Source: Hyphodiscus hymeniophilus | Lineage: Eukaryota; Ascomycota; Leotiomycetes; Helotiales; Hyphodiscaceae | Length of the DNA stretch: 64,000 nt | NCBI GenBank assembly: GCA_016508695.1 | Contig: VNKQ01000008.1 | Coordinates: 1-64,000, forward strand | Direction: 5' to 3' | Shown: positions 1 through 13,900 of the stretch, in pieces | Layout of the letters: every line of letters begins with the position of its first letter | Position numbering within the stretch: the stretch's first letter is position 1 | Made by a program: the position numbers and the translations under genes | The notes under the pieces: model-generated | The model's input: the letters and a program-made list of their open reading frames with translations, nothing else | Databases searched by the model: none | Told to the model about the DNA's origin: nothing

Positions 1-3000
1 GCGGCAGATATAATAGCCGTACGGGACTAATAAGATATAGAGGAAGGGTAGGAGATAAGGTTAGTAAGGGAGAGATTAAGATAAAGCCTTAGTAGTAAGA
101 GTAAATTGCGGGGTTTAATAGTTAATAAAAAGAGTTACGTTATAGCTAAGTCAAGTAATAAAAGAGGGAAGGAAAAGAGGTAATAGCGCTTATTATAACC
201 TTAAAGGAACGAGAGATAATAACTATAAAATAGTTAAGGCAAGTTTATAAGAATTATATTTTATAAATATAAGGCTTCTTATAGCTCTCTCGCGAGTTTC
301 GTTATCTTATATCTAATAAACTCTTACAAATACTATTTTATATTTATTACTTAATAACTTATACCTCGTATTATTATTATTTAACTTAAAGAATTAACTA
401 GTATATCGATTTATTTAGCTTTTACGAGATAAAAAGGCTTTTAAGAAATAGTCGAGGATAATAACGGCGTATAAGTAATTAAGATATAAACAGATAGTAG
501 TTATAAGCGGGAGAGGGTAAGGCCTAAAATATAAAGCCTTAAGGTAAGAAATTATTCGAGGGAAATATTTATACCTTATCGAATAATAAAAAGTAAGATT
601 AGATTAAGAAGATATAAGACGAGTAAAAGAAAGTTAAATATTAAACTATATTAAAGACAATCTCTATAATTATAATCTTATACTATATAAAAGAGTCAGT
701 ATAAGGGGTTACAATAAGAATACTTAGGACTATATATATTTTTGCGATACTTTTCTATAAAACAAATAAACCTATTATATTTCTACCTTAATTACGCCTA
801 GTAGTAATTTAATAGACATTTTAATATTCGTATATATATTACTTAATTTGTTATAGGCCTTATATAAGTATAGACACTAGACGGATATAACCTTTATATA
901 GACTTTATATAAACGTAAACGTTATTATAGGCTTAGTAAAGATATAAACTTAAAGTAAATATAAACCTCAAGTAAATATAAGCCTTACTTATATATAAAT
1001 ATAGCTATAAATAATATAAACTAGACTTTTTATAAGTGCGAAATTAAGTAGAGTAATAGAAAATAAATATAACTTTTTATTCTTATATTTAATTATAAAG
1101 CTTAGTACTATTCTATTATTTCTTAAGCTAAGTCTATTCTAAGTATAAGACTTCCTTTATAGCTATATTTACCCCTAAAGGTTATATCTTATTTAGACCC
1201 TTAGACTAGTTTAAATTATAAGAATTTTAATACTTAACCTAATAGATTTAATAAACCCTATAAAAAAGACGAATAAGTAGCTTCTTAATAGGGACGTTAG
1301 TAACCCTCCGAGTCGTAACTATACTTAAGTAATCCTTAACTTTTATAATATCTTAAATACGCTTTTCGACCTCGTTACCTATATAAAGAAAGGTTTAATA
1401 TCTAACCTCGCTATTCTCGTTACTCGGACAAATAATACGACCCTACCCCTATATTATCGCTTATAAACTATAGTTGGGTTCGATTTAAGCAATTATATAT
1501 ATCTCGGGGAGGTTTAACCCTAGCGCGAAAACATTAGTAATAATAATAATATAACGTACGGGCTATTATTCTCTAATTAGTATACCCTTTATATCGAGAT
1601 CGATATAAAAGCGACGTAACTCGGTATTAGCCTTATTCTTAAGAGTATTAATAGAGTTAAGCTTAATAATATCCGATATTAAAATCTTTAATAGTCTCTT
1701 AAACGCCTAGGGATATTAGTATATCGATTAGCGTAGGCCTATATAAGTATACATATAAGGGCAAGAATATAATTAATAATAAAAAAGTTAATAATTTAGA
1801 TATAGCGAGAATACTTTCCCTTATTATCTCGGAAGCTTATCTCGGGGTTATACTTAGCTATAAGTTCTTTAATTTTAATAAACTTAATAGAAGACTTATA
1901 AATTATATTTAGATATTAGGCGTATAAATTAGACTTGGGATTATTAGACTTTTATAAACCGCTCTCTAGGTTTTGTCTAAACTCCGCTTATATAAAAGCA
2001 AGGGGAGTTTTATTATTATATATTAATATAACTATAAAAGAGAAGGTTACGATAACGCAAGCGTAATAATAATAATTAATTCTCTTTTTATTAAGGGGTT
2101 TAAACGTATTTATAAGCCCTTTAAACTTAGCGTAGTGCGTATTATCCCTATAATTAAGCTTAAGAGTCTCTTTTTAGGTAATATTATTCGCTACGACTTA
2201 TTATTACTCTTTAAGCTTATATTTAATAGGTTTATAACGCGCGAGAGGGAACTAGACAATAAGCTAGCCTTAAAGCTTACTAGACGCTATAGAGTAAACA
2301 AATAAGGCCTCGACTAAATTAGGCATTACCTTTATAACTTTCTCCTTAACTTAGCTAAGAGTATCTCGGGCCTTATCTTTCGATTTCTAGCTCGATTTCG
2401 CTAGGTTATTAGTAGACTTTATAATATTATCCCATCTCTTGCCTAGCCTTAAGAGCTTACTATTTATAAAGTTCTTTAAGACGGGGTAGCGAGCCTAGCT
2501 ATCTCTCTTTATAATATTAACCTAAGGAGATACATTTATAAAGCTTCTCTAAAGCGGAGTTCTAAAAAGTAGGATTATAGAGACGTTTAAGTACTTATTA
2601 TATTATTAGGCCCGAATAACAAGTAAAAGTCGATTTATTATAACCCTTATTTTATATTAAGACTTGTCTTTAAATACTTTAAATATAACTATATGCTATT
2701 AGGGTTAGCCCGGATTATAATAGTTTAGATCTCTAATTAATTAGCCTTTCCTTATATTACTTTAGCATAGTCTTATCTTCTTTTATACGGACTATAATAT
2801 AGGCCTGTATTTATTATATTAGGAGTCGAGAAACTTTAGCTTTATAAAATTAGTTATCGAAAGGATAAATATAGTATTATTTCGAGTTAATAGCCTAACG
2901 TATAGGGCTAAAACGACTTCTTAGCTAGGCTCGAATTAAGATACGTAATAAGGGGGTCTTAGTTTGTTAGCTATATAAGACCTCGGCTCTTTAACCCTAT

Positions 3001-5540
3001 ATAGCTTCTTTTAAACACTTGGGTTACTATTAGAGTCGTAGTTATAATAAGCTACTAAAAGCTTTTACCCCGTCTCGGGAGAAAAGTATACTTATTACTC
3101 TTACTTTTAAATAGAGATAAGAGAGGTCGGTATTAAGGCTAAGGATATATTTAGCTTTTACTTAATAAAATAAGTAAGGCTTCGTCCCTAATAGGGATAG
3201 TTAAATTCGAACGACCTTAATTGGGTAATATTACTAAGATAAAAGCCCGACGTAGCGTTACCCGAGGTATAGTCACTTACTTTTTTTTTAATTAAATTCT
3301 AAAGAACGTTAATAATATACTAAATAAAGTAGATAGCAAACGAGGTAGTTATCTTGCCAATACTTATTACGTAGTAAATTATATATAAACTAATATTATT
3401 ATATATTATCTTTAACTCTTAAAAGATAATATAAGCCTAAACTAAGAGTAACTCGCGCTTAAAGCTATTAACCGCAATAATATAAACGGGTTATATCTAA
3501 TCTCTAGAATAGTAAAAGAGTATATAAGTATTATATTAGTTCTTTATCTCTAGGTATTAATACTTTTTAAAGTTAATATTTAAAGTCTCAAACAAGTTAA
3601 TAAGTTAATATTAAGATAAAGGAGGTATAAAGCTTTACTTACTACTCTTATATAAGTTTTTCGTCTAATTATTATATATACGCCTTATAATATTATTATT
3701 CGCTAGCTAAAGTATTATTAAAAGAGTCTTTTTATAGAGTAGGGATTTTTTTAAGGTCTTAGGCGGCGAATTAAGATAAATCGAATAAAATACCTTAATT
3801 ATAATTATAAGGAGGGTCGACTTCTATCTTATCCGAATTATTATTAAATAAATTATAAATATCACTTATAAAACGCGACTTAAAAGCTTTTGTTTTACTA
3901 TTAGTAAAACTTATAAAACGCGACTTTAAAGCTTTCGTTTTAATACTAATAGAACTTATAAAACTCCCGTTATTAAGTTCCGGCTTAACGCTTTTTATTT
4001 TATCGAGGTTTATTTTATTATTAACTATAAGAGTAGTATTACTCGGGGCTCTTTAAGAATTAAGAGTAATAGAATAGTATTTTATACTTATAACCTCGAG
4101 ATTAACTAAGTTTATTTTAAAAGTTATATTAATAGGATTAAAGGTAAGTTCTCTCGATAGGATATAAGGTAACGCAAGCAAGGGCTAAGTAGTAAGGCCT
4201 AACTCTTCTAGAGACCTAGCCTTAGACCCTAGTAAGGGTATAAAGGCTCTCGGATAATATAAGATAAAATTAACGATATTAATACTAAGTAAAAAGTAAA
4301 TTCTCGTTAGGATTTACTATTAGACGTATAGTTTAGGAGGTTCTCTATCTTGCGCCTTATATAAAAGTAGAAATAATAAGTTTAACGCGTTATAAAGTAA
4401 AGGCTTAATAATAATATATAAGTAAACAAATAGTAATTTAGGGGTAAGGCTAAGGATAATAATACTAATCTTATAAACGGCAAAATTAATAATAACGCCT
4501 AGTTATTTTATAATTATAAACTTAACTTTATTAAGATATAATAACCTAGAGTATATTTTTATATAAGGTACATCGCGTAAGGATTGTTCGGCTATAAGAG
4601 TATCTAATAACTAGAGTAATAATAACTTGAGTAGTTTATCTTCTATATTAAATATAAGAGCTTTATATAATAGAGGGTCTAGAGTATCGCAAAGTTCGAA
4701 ACTAATTCTCTAATATAAGAAGCCATTACTACCTAAAGACTACGTAAGACAATAAGCTAGTAGAAAAGAGTATTGCCGGATAGGGCTTATACAAACTTTA
4801 GTACTCTAATCCTATTAAGTAAAGAGGTAAGATATATTAGACTTATTTATAACGAGTTATCGAAATAGGGGAAAGAGTTAAGAGCTCTAGTACTAAGTAA
4901 GATAAGATCTATATAATAAGGTTAATAGGATTAATAGGGTTATTAGAAATAAGGCTAAGCTTGCTAATATAAAGATATAAGATATTATATCTATAGTAAT
5001 GCGTTTTTATTCTTAAAAGGTCTCGTAACTATTAGTAGGAATATAGCTATTACTTAAGGAATAAATCGAAGTACTAGCTAATAGAGTAAAACGAATAGTA
5101 TTAAAGTTATACGTTAAGAAATTAGTATAAGAGTAATAAGGATATTTTAACGGAGAAGGCTATAAGGCGCTATATATAGACTAGCGCCCGATTTTGTGGG
5201 TCTTATATACGTGAATATATAAACCTTAAGTAAACTTCGATATATTCTAAAAACCCTTATAGTAATCGAAGCCTTTTATACTCTCGAGGTTATACTTAAT
5301 AGAGTGAATCCTCAAACCCTATATACAAATTAAGTAATTTGTAACTTCTTTTATACGTATATACTTATAGTAATCTTTACGTAAATATCGCATACTTATA
5401 TATATTAGTTTTAGTTATAAATATATAATATAAGGTATATATATCTATAGACCTATTAATTAAACTAATAGTAATTAGCCTCTTATACTCGAGTAAGGGA
5501 TTTATAAGACCTAGTATCAACTTTGCATAATAAGCCTACT
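1..5540. other. Degenerate AT-rich sequence, no gene seen
   Basis: No open frame of convincing length or composition is present on either strand, and no tandem array is obvious. The sequence has the same TpA-rich, CpA/TpG-poor character as the rest of the block. It is probably ancient transposon DNA, but no reverse transcriptase, transposase or integrase motif survives that I can name. Confidence 0.7.
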
Positions 5541-5554
5541 TTAATATTATACGG

Positions 5555-5870
5555 AGATTTATATAAATATTATATAAAGATTTATATAAATATTATATAG
5601 AGATTTATATAAATATTATATAGAGATTTATATAAACATTATATAGAGATTTGCATTAACTTTATATAGAAATTCGTATTAACTTTATATAAAAATCTAT
5701 ATTAACTTTGCCTTATAAGAAAAAAATAACTTTACAAAGTAAAATTCACTTTTACTCTATATTATATAAGTCTCCCTTAACTCTATATTATAGTTCTATA
5801 TTAACTCTACGACGTAGGTTTATATTAACTTTACGTTATAAATATATAATAACTTTATATTATAAGGCTA
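5555..5870. repeat. 23-bp tandem array, decaying to the right
   Basis: About seven head-to-tail units of 23 bp follow the pattern agatttatataaatattata plus three bases. The first four are nearly identical. Later units change the centre to 'attaactttatata' and lose register towards 5,870. A 62-residue open frame at 5,708-5,896 lies over the degenerate end; it is a by-product of the repeat, not a gene. Confidence 0.75.
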
Positions 5871-5879
5871 GTTTAGCTA

Positions 5880-8800
5880 ATACTACAAATCTCTAGAATA
5901 TAATATATCGAACTTTCTGCCTTGTTTACTTATACTAGAGGCCTTAGTTAATTCTTCTTCTTATAGGTTATCTTACTTACTTAAATAAGTTAACTTGTTA
6001 CTTAAAAGCCGACTTAACAAGCTTAACCTAACTTACTTAATACTAGCCTTCTCAAATTTAAAGCTAGTATAAGTTACTTTATTAGAAACCCAATAGACAA
6101 TAAATTATAAGACTAATAAACGCTATAAAAGTAATTGCAAATCCGGATTCGCAACTCTCTTTATAAATAAATATACTTCTAAAAGCTATACTTACCTAGC
6201 CCAAATACTTTACTATATAGCTAAAAGAGAATAACGCGTAAATAGTATAGTTTAGGGTTAACGAAAATATATTATTTAATAGCTAAGAGAACTTAAGTAA
6301 TAATAGTAGAGCGAATAGTTTATAAGGCTTAAAATATATTATTAGGACTATCTTAGGCCTTATTCCGAAAAGCTAGTAATAAAGTTATTATAAGATAGTT
6401 ATAAAAGTACTTGTAATTAAAGGCATTAAAAAGGGCTAGTAAGTAATAAATAATAAGATTAAGAGAGAGATAAGTAAGGAGATTTACGCTTACCTCTAGC
6501 TAGGCTAAACCTTGGCCTCGGATAAAAATACGTATACTTAGCTAAAGCGGGCACTTGCCCTTATACTTTTATAACTCTTATAACTAGATTAAAGGTTTAT
6601 AAAAGCTAGAGAAAAGAGAGACGATATTATAGAGACGGACCCTAGTAAAAGGTTTATACTAGGGGTAAAGAGCCTAAAGAAAGTAGCGCTAGCCTTTACT
6701 AATAACGTTCTTAATAATAATAGCCCTTTACTAAAAATACTTATAAATACTCTTATAAAGGCGTAATAAATATTACGAGGAAGAAGAGTAATATATACGT
6801 ACGTAAAGAAAGAGAAGGATAAGAGAAGGCATAAGATTCTAGCCGCTCTAATAGCCTTACGCCTTGTCGATTAATATATTGTAATCGAAGTAAAGAATAA
6901 AGTAATACTAGTATATATAATAGCTTATATTATTATTAGGACGGGCTATAGCTATATATACCTAGACGATATTTGTGCCTAAAACTTATCTTAAGAGAAG
7001 TTTATAGGGTTACTTTAATATTATATATATAAGTTTAAAACGGATATTAATAGACGTAGTGGGCTTTATTAAAAGGATAGTAATAATATAAGACCTATTA
7101 ATAGTTAGATAACGATAGCGAATACTATTAGTAAGTTATTAAAAAGGGTAAAAGATAATAGATATATTAAGTTTAAGATTAACTAAGAGTAAGAGGCCCT
7201 TATAAAAATAATTAAGAGGAAAGACATTAAAATTATTATCAAGTAAGTTTAATATAGAAACCTTAATTATAAGGCTTATAACTTAAGTCCTTTAGTAAAG
7301 GTCTCTTAATTATATAATAGCGCGTTTCTTAATAGATTATTTTACTCTCGTATACTAATTAATAAATAATATATTAACTACTTTATAATAGCGCGCAATA
7401 GCTATTGTGCTAGAGCTAATTACTAGACTAAAACCAGGCGTAGGCCGATATTTATAAAAAAGCCTAGGTCGATATTAGAAGAGCGAGTCCCTAATTTCGC
7501 ATTTATTACGCCTAACGACTATAAGCGATTTAAGACGATATATAAATACTATAATAATAAGACGTAAAGCTAAAGTATAAAGGCGGGGATAACTCTTAAA
7601 ATAAAAGACTTCTAGCGTATAATCGAGATTAATAAGTAAATAAACAACGAAGGCATTAACGTATAAAGAAAGCTAATATAATATATTATAAACTCTTCGG
7701 ATAACCCTTTGGCCCTAAACCCTTAATTCCTCTTTTTAAATAGCTTTTTTTATATAATACTAGCGTTAGCTTAGGATAGTATTATAATTAGATAGTATAG
7801 ACTTAAGGGTTATAAAAAATTATTAATAAAGTATTATAAGATATTTATTATAACAATATTTAGAAACTCGATATTATCTTCCTTTTAATATATATTAATA
7901 GAATATACTAGGCTATATATATAATACGCCTAATCTCGCAAACAATTACCTTTTAGAATAATATAAGTATAAGTAATAATAATATTCGGGCGAAAGCTAA
8001 GATATTCGACTAGTAGCTAAAGGCAAAGCTAATAATAATAAGGAAGTAGCGTTACTCGGGAGAAAGAAAAGTATAATAGTAAGATAAGGTTAATTACGGG
8101 GTCTTAGTATATATAACTTTATTAAGCCTATACTAGGGCATATAGCTATGTGTTAATCTAACTATATTAGGACACTACTATAAGTAAATTGCAAAGGCTC
8201 TTCTAGATATAAAATTAACTAGCGAATATAAGTAGGGTATTAAGCCGGACTCTTGAGATATATTATACTCTAGACCTATTTATATTTATTAAAGACTTAC
8301 GTTACTAGATACTATTAGCTAATACTAAGTCTACTTAATACTATTAGAAGTATTCTTACTATTTGCTAAAAGAAGCGTTACCTTAGCAATCTTAAGAGAG
8401 ACCTAAATATAAGTCGTATAACCCTACTAAATATATAGCTTATAAAGTAGCTAATAATATTAGGATAAAGGATTAGAAGCTAGATTAGAACCTTAGCTAT
8501 ATAATCGTAGGGATATATAGATATTAAATAACTAGAGAGGCTATAAAAACTAATTTAGCTAATAACAAAAGTCGTAAAATATAATATCCTTAATAATTAT
8601 AAAGTTAGCAATATAACTTATATTAGGCAAATTAAGTACTCGCCTAAGAGGTCGTTTAAGTAATTAGGCTTATAAGCTTAAGGTATAAGAGTAAGTTAAA
8701 ATATTATTATTATAAATTAGAATCGGGTTATATAATCTAGAAAATAATAGTATTAATTAGAGAATTATATTAACTAAAACGCTTTTACTAATATAGAAAA

Positions 8801-8980
8801 ATATATAAATAATTACGGTTTATATAAAGGATCCTAATTTTTATATTACTTTATTTACGATATTTAGCCAAAGTCTATATGCAGAAGAATCTAATTATAC
8901 GTAAAAGTCTATATACGTTAAATCTATATATAAACGATTCTAAGTCTATATAAAGTCTATAAGCGAAGTCTTTATATAAA
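5880..8980. other. Degenerate AT-rich sequence, no gene seen
   Basis: TpA-saturated sequence with dense stop codons on both strands. I see no gene, no clear terminal repeat and no recognisable element boundary. From about 8,880 rightwards it grades into the 46-bp array, with loosely related monomers containing 'ctatataaa' and 'cgattcta'. Confidence 0.65.
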
Positions 8981-8986
8981 CGATTC

Positions 8987-9540
8987 TAACTTTATATAAA
9001 ATCCGCAAGAAAAGTTATTATATAAACGAATCTAAGTTTATATAAAATCCGTAAGAAAAGTTATCGAATAAACAATTCTAAGTTTATATAAAATCCGCAA
9101 GAAAAGTCTTTATATAAACAATTTTAACTTTATATAAAATCCGTAAGAAAAGTTATTATACGGACAAATCTAAGTTTATATAAAATCCGTAAGAAAAGTC
9201 ATTAAATAAACGATTCTAAGTTTATATAAAATCTATAAGAAAAGTTATTATATAAACGAATTTAAGTTTATATAAAATCTATAAGAAAAGTTATTATATA
9301 AACGATTTTAAGTTTATATAAAATCTACAAGAAAAGTTATTATATAGACGATTCTAAGTTTATATAAAATCTATAAGAAAAGTTATTATATAGACAATTC
9401 TAAGTTTATATAAAATCTATAAGAAAAGTTATTATACGGACGATTTTAAGTTTATATAAAATCCGCAAGAAAAGTTATCGAACGGACGATTTTAAGTTTA
9501 TATAAAATCTATAAGAAAAGTTATTATATAAACAATTCTA
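8987..9540. repeat. 46-bp satellite array, about 12 units
   Basis: Roughly twelve consecutive 46-bp units can be aligned by eye, each starting aagtttatataaaatc and ending near cgattct. Units differ mostly at sites explained by C-to-T or G-to-A change: the same position reads ccgcaag, ccgtaag, ctacaag or ctataag in different copies. The array therefore shows several stages of RIP-type decay of one monomer. More diverged relatives of the monomer continue at low density to about 10,950. Confidence 0.85.
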
Positions 9541-10950
9541 ACTTTATATAGAATTTAAACTTAGAAGTCTTCGTACAAATAATTCCGTTATTATATAAAT
9601 AATTCTAAGTTTATATAAAGTCCGCAAGTAAACTTTACTTATAAACAATCTAAAGTTTATATAATATTTATAAATAAAGACTATATACAAATAATTCCAA
9701 GGTTATATAAGGGCTATATACAAATATATATATATATAATTATATACGGGTAAATCTAAATTTAAAGATATAAGTTAATATATAAGGATTACCTAATATT
9801 TATATAAGGTTAATTCTAAGTATATATATAAGTCTATATACTTATAATCTATAAAAATAATTCTTAGTTTATATAAGATTAGGTTTACCTAAAATCTACT
9901 TATATACGGATAATTCTAAGTTTATATATAAAAGTCTATATAGTTAAAATCTATATATAAACGATTCTAGATTATATATAAGGTTTACTTAAAATCTATA
10001 TGCGAGTAACTTTATAATTATATAATAATTATATAATTTAATATAGGCGATTTATTAAGGGCGAACTAACGCATATATTTATCTCTTATTAATTACTCTA
10101 GTATTACTCTTTACTCTACTTAGATATCTCTTTACCTTTATTACTTATATTTCTATTCCCCTTATTATATAAATCCGGGTTTAGAGGCGGTATCTAGTCT
10201 TTATATACCTCCTTTAGGTAGCCGTAAGAGCGATCCCTAAATATAAACCTTTTTATAGCAAAGCTAACTTCTCGTAATTTTGCGACTTTTTTTATAATAA
10301 CGCGCCTCTATTCCCATATATATACTTTTATAGTATTAAAGTTAGCTCTAAGTAAAATACCCTAATTTTATAAGTCGGCAAGCGAGGTCTACGTTAGTAC
10401 GGACAATTCTAGGCCTATATAAAGTCTATAGGCCTAAAATATAATTATATACAAATAATTCTAAGGTTTATATATATAGGTTAATATATATAGTTTACTA
10501 CTTAAGTCGATAAACAGATAACTCTAAGCAAAATTTTATATATACAAAATCCACGTGACTATCTTATTATAGTTTTAAGTTTATATAAAGTTTATAAGCG
10601 AGGTTTATATATAAAAGATTCCAATCTTGCGTAAAAGTCTATATGCCCAAAATATATATATATATAAGTAATTCTAAGTTTACGTATACGTAAGGTTTGC
10701 CTAAAATCTATAGATAAGTAATTATAGATTTAGTATAAGATTTACCTAAAGTCTATATATAAATAATTCTAAGTTTGTATAAAATCTATATGTTTAAAAT
10801 TAATATATAAATAATAATCGGGTAATTCCAAGTTATATATAAGGTTACCTAAGGCTAATATATAGATAGTTCCAAGTTTTATACAAGGTATACTTAGAAC
10901 TTATATAGGGATAATTCCAAGTTATATATATAATTAAGTTATTTAAATAT
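9541..10950. repeat. Diverged continuation of the 46-bp satellite
   Basis: Fragments such as 'aattctaagtttatataaa' and 'aaagtctatat' recur irregularly, with insertions and lost register. Several have 'ccaagttatatataaggtt' in place of the array consensus. I read this as the eroded flank of the ordered array at 8,987-9,540, though independent low-complexity drift could also produce part of it. Confidence 0.5.
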
Positions 10951-13900
10951 AATATATAGAGTAGCCGGGCTAAGTTATTACTAAATAAAGTCTAAGCCTT
11001 AAGAATATAAGATTTAAAATAAAGAAGATAATTACTAATAGTTTGAAAAAGGAGTTATATTTATTTCTAAATAGTTACTTAAACTACTAATTAAACTAGC
11101 TTTATTATAAGGTAATAACTATTAAATAACTAAAGGTATCTTAATAAGCTATATTACTTTTTAGAGCCCTTTATTACTAAGAAGACCTACTAGTAACAAA
11201 GGGCCTCGACCCTTCTTTATACCTTTCTTAAATCTAACTCTCTCTTACTATTTATAAACTCGGGGTTAATAATAATATTTATAAGTTAAGGAGGGAGGGG
11301 ATAGGGTATAAGTATCTCGAGTAAGATGCCTTACTAAGTATACTCCTTAATCGAGAAGTATATAAATCTAGTGCAAGTAAGACGCTTACCCCTAAGACTA
11401 TATAAGCGAGTAGCTAGCGGGTTTCTAATAGATATAAGCTAAGCGATAATAACGTGCCTATAGTATACCTTATTATCGAAGATTACACTAGGATATAAAG
11501 CGATCTTAAAGCCCCGCTAGTCCCTTATAAAGACTATATTAAGAACTATACGGCTCCTTCTTATAATCTAAATACAAAGCTTTATAAGCTTAAGGTTATA
11601 GTAGGCCTAAGCGCGAAAGAGTATTAGCGTCTTATAAATATTCTATCGTACCTTGCCTCTATAAGCGTAAATAATATCCCGTACTTTCTAGTCTTCGTTA
11701 AGCCTTTTAAGCCTAAGTAAGAGTTTGTAATTATTAGTAAGAATAATACGTTATAAACGTTTTACTAATATAATATTATAAGTAATTTTAAGAGACTAAG
11801 TATAAGAGTAAATACTTATTAGAACTACTTTATAATAATAGCTAGTTACTATCCTAGTCTCTATCCCTCTTCTTTATTTGTATAAGATAAAGCCTCTTTA
11901 AGGGGTTAAGCTAGAAATAGAGCCTTAACTCTTTATAAGTCGAGTATAAGCGAATTATCTCGGGATAAAAGAGGTTTAAAGAGGACTTAAAAGCCTAGGC
12001 TAGTAATAGAGTATAAAAAACTAATAATAATATAGTCTTAGAGTTATAAAAAGCTATACCGCGTATTCTTCTAAACTATTTCTATATTAGGAATAAAGTG
12101 CGAGTATAAAATAACGACTTCTATATACATAAAGGGTTAGAAACTCTATAAATCTAAAGATCTTAAACAAAGACAATATAGCTTTTATAAGTCGGAATTA
12201 AAAGCTTATAATTACTCTTAGTTCTTATAATAAAGTTAAGGGCGGTTAGTCTCTAGGTTTTTTAATATAATTTACTTTACTCGCAAAAGTTATAAATAGC
12301 GAGCTTTTAAATAATACGATTTATATAATAAGCATTAATTAACTAGAGTTTACCCTCCGGATATAGACGCCAATTAAACGATATATAATAAGTCTTAATA
12401 AAAGTATAATTAGATAGTATAAGGTAAATAGGACGGAGATTATAAATATCTTATAAGCTTAAGTACTAGCAAATTATTTACAGATATATATTATTAAAAA
12501 CGCTCTTTTTAATATATACTAAGAGATAAGGTCGGCTAAGGTAGTCCCAAACGAAAGTACGTAGCTATAATACTTAGTAAATATAAATATAATTCGATTT
12601 ATTAAGGATTACTTACTTTAAAAGACGCTAGTTAGGCGGTCTATAATATAACTTATAAAACAAGAGTATATTTCCTTTATTTTAAATAATAATACGCTAG
12701 ATATAAAGCTTTTAGGGCTATAGAATATAGCTTTAATTTAAGAGGCAAGACTATAATATTAAGTAAGGATCGAGCTACGAATTTACTACTCTATTAATAA
12801 GAGGGATACTTAGGGTATAAATGCGATTAGATCCTAATATAAAGTAACTTATAATTATCTTAACTTAAGGGAATAATATAAAGACTTAGATATTTTATTA
12901 GTTTATCTAATAAATAATAAAGACAAGGTATAATAAGTAAACTCGGGTAATAAAGGCAAATAATATATAATTAAGCTATAATTACTTCTCGCTCTCTTTT
13001 ACTCTTAACGTTTCTTATAATCTTACTAGTTTCGACTTAAGAGTTTAATTCCTCTCTAACTCTTAGGCCTAATTAAGTATAGCTTACTCTTTTTAATCCT
13101 CTTACTTTACTTAAGCTTCTAATTTTTAGAATACTCTTTTATTATATTAAAGTTAGACAATAGTAACTTAATAAGGCTAGATTAACTAATTATACTTAAT
13201 TCTTTTATCTTTTAATTGTCTAAGTTATAAGAGGAGGGTAATAAACCCGAGATAACGTACTCTTAAGATATTACGCTAAGTAAGTTTATTACTAAGTCTC
13301 TAAATTTATACCTAGAGAAAATAAGGCCTTAACTTATATAAACTTATTTAATAATAACTTATATTAATAATAAAAGTAAACTACCCGAGATAAAGTTTAT
13401 TATTAAGAATATAAACGAGAAAGATAATATAAATAATCTATTACTTCGTTTTAAGTAATTAATAGTTACTAAATTTCTCGCTCTCTTCTTAGGATAATAA
13501 AGAATAAATATTAACTCTTAAGATAAGGTCGCGTTTATATAAACTTTAATACTAGCTTAATAATCTCGCCAATAAAGTCTAATATTAAAGTGAATTAAGA
13601 GAGAATAAAGAATAAGATTTGTAACTTACTTAGAAAGGTAAAGAAAGAGGATTTTAACCCTAAGAAGGATTTTGCTATTTATATTAAAACTATTACTATT
13701 ACTTAAAATTTAAGTCGATAAGGCTATTTATATATAAATAACTAATTATAAACAAATAATAGTTTTACTTTAAAAACTTTTTAGTTTATAACTCGCTTTA
13801 TTTCTATTACTAAGCTTTACTTAAAGTACTCTTTTAGAAGTTCCTCAAAAATAACTCGATCTTTATTACTTAACTTTTCTAAGTAGTTTAGATATATAGT

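Noticed and set aside
8987..9540. CRISPR-like regular array
   Set aside because: Units are directly joined with no unique spacers, and the context is a fungal AT-rich repeat block, so it is a satellite.
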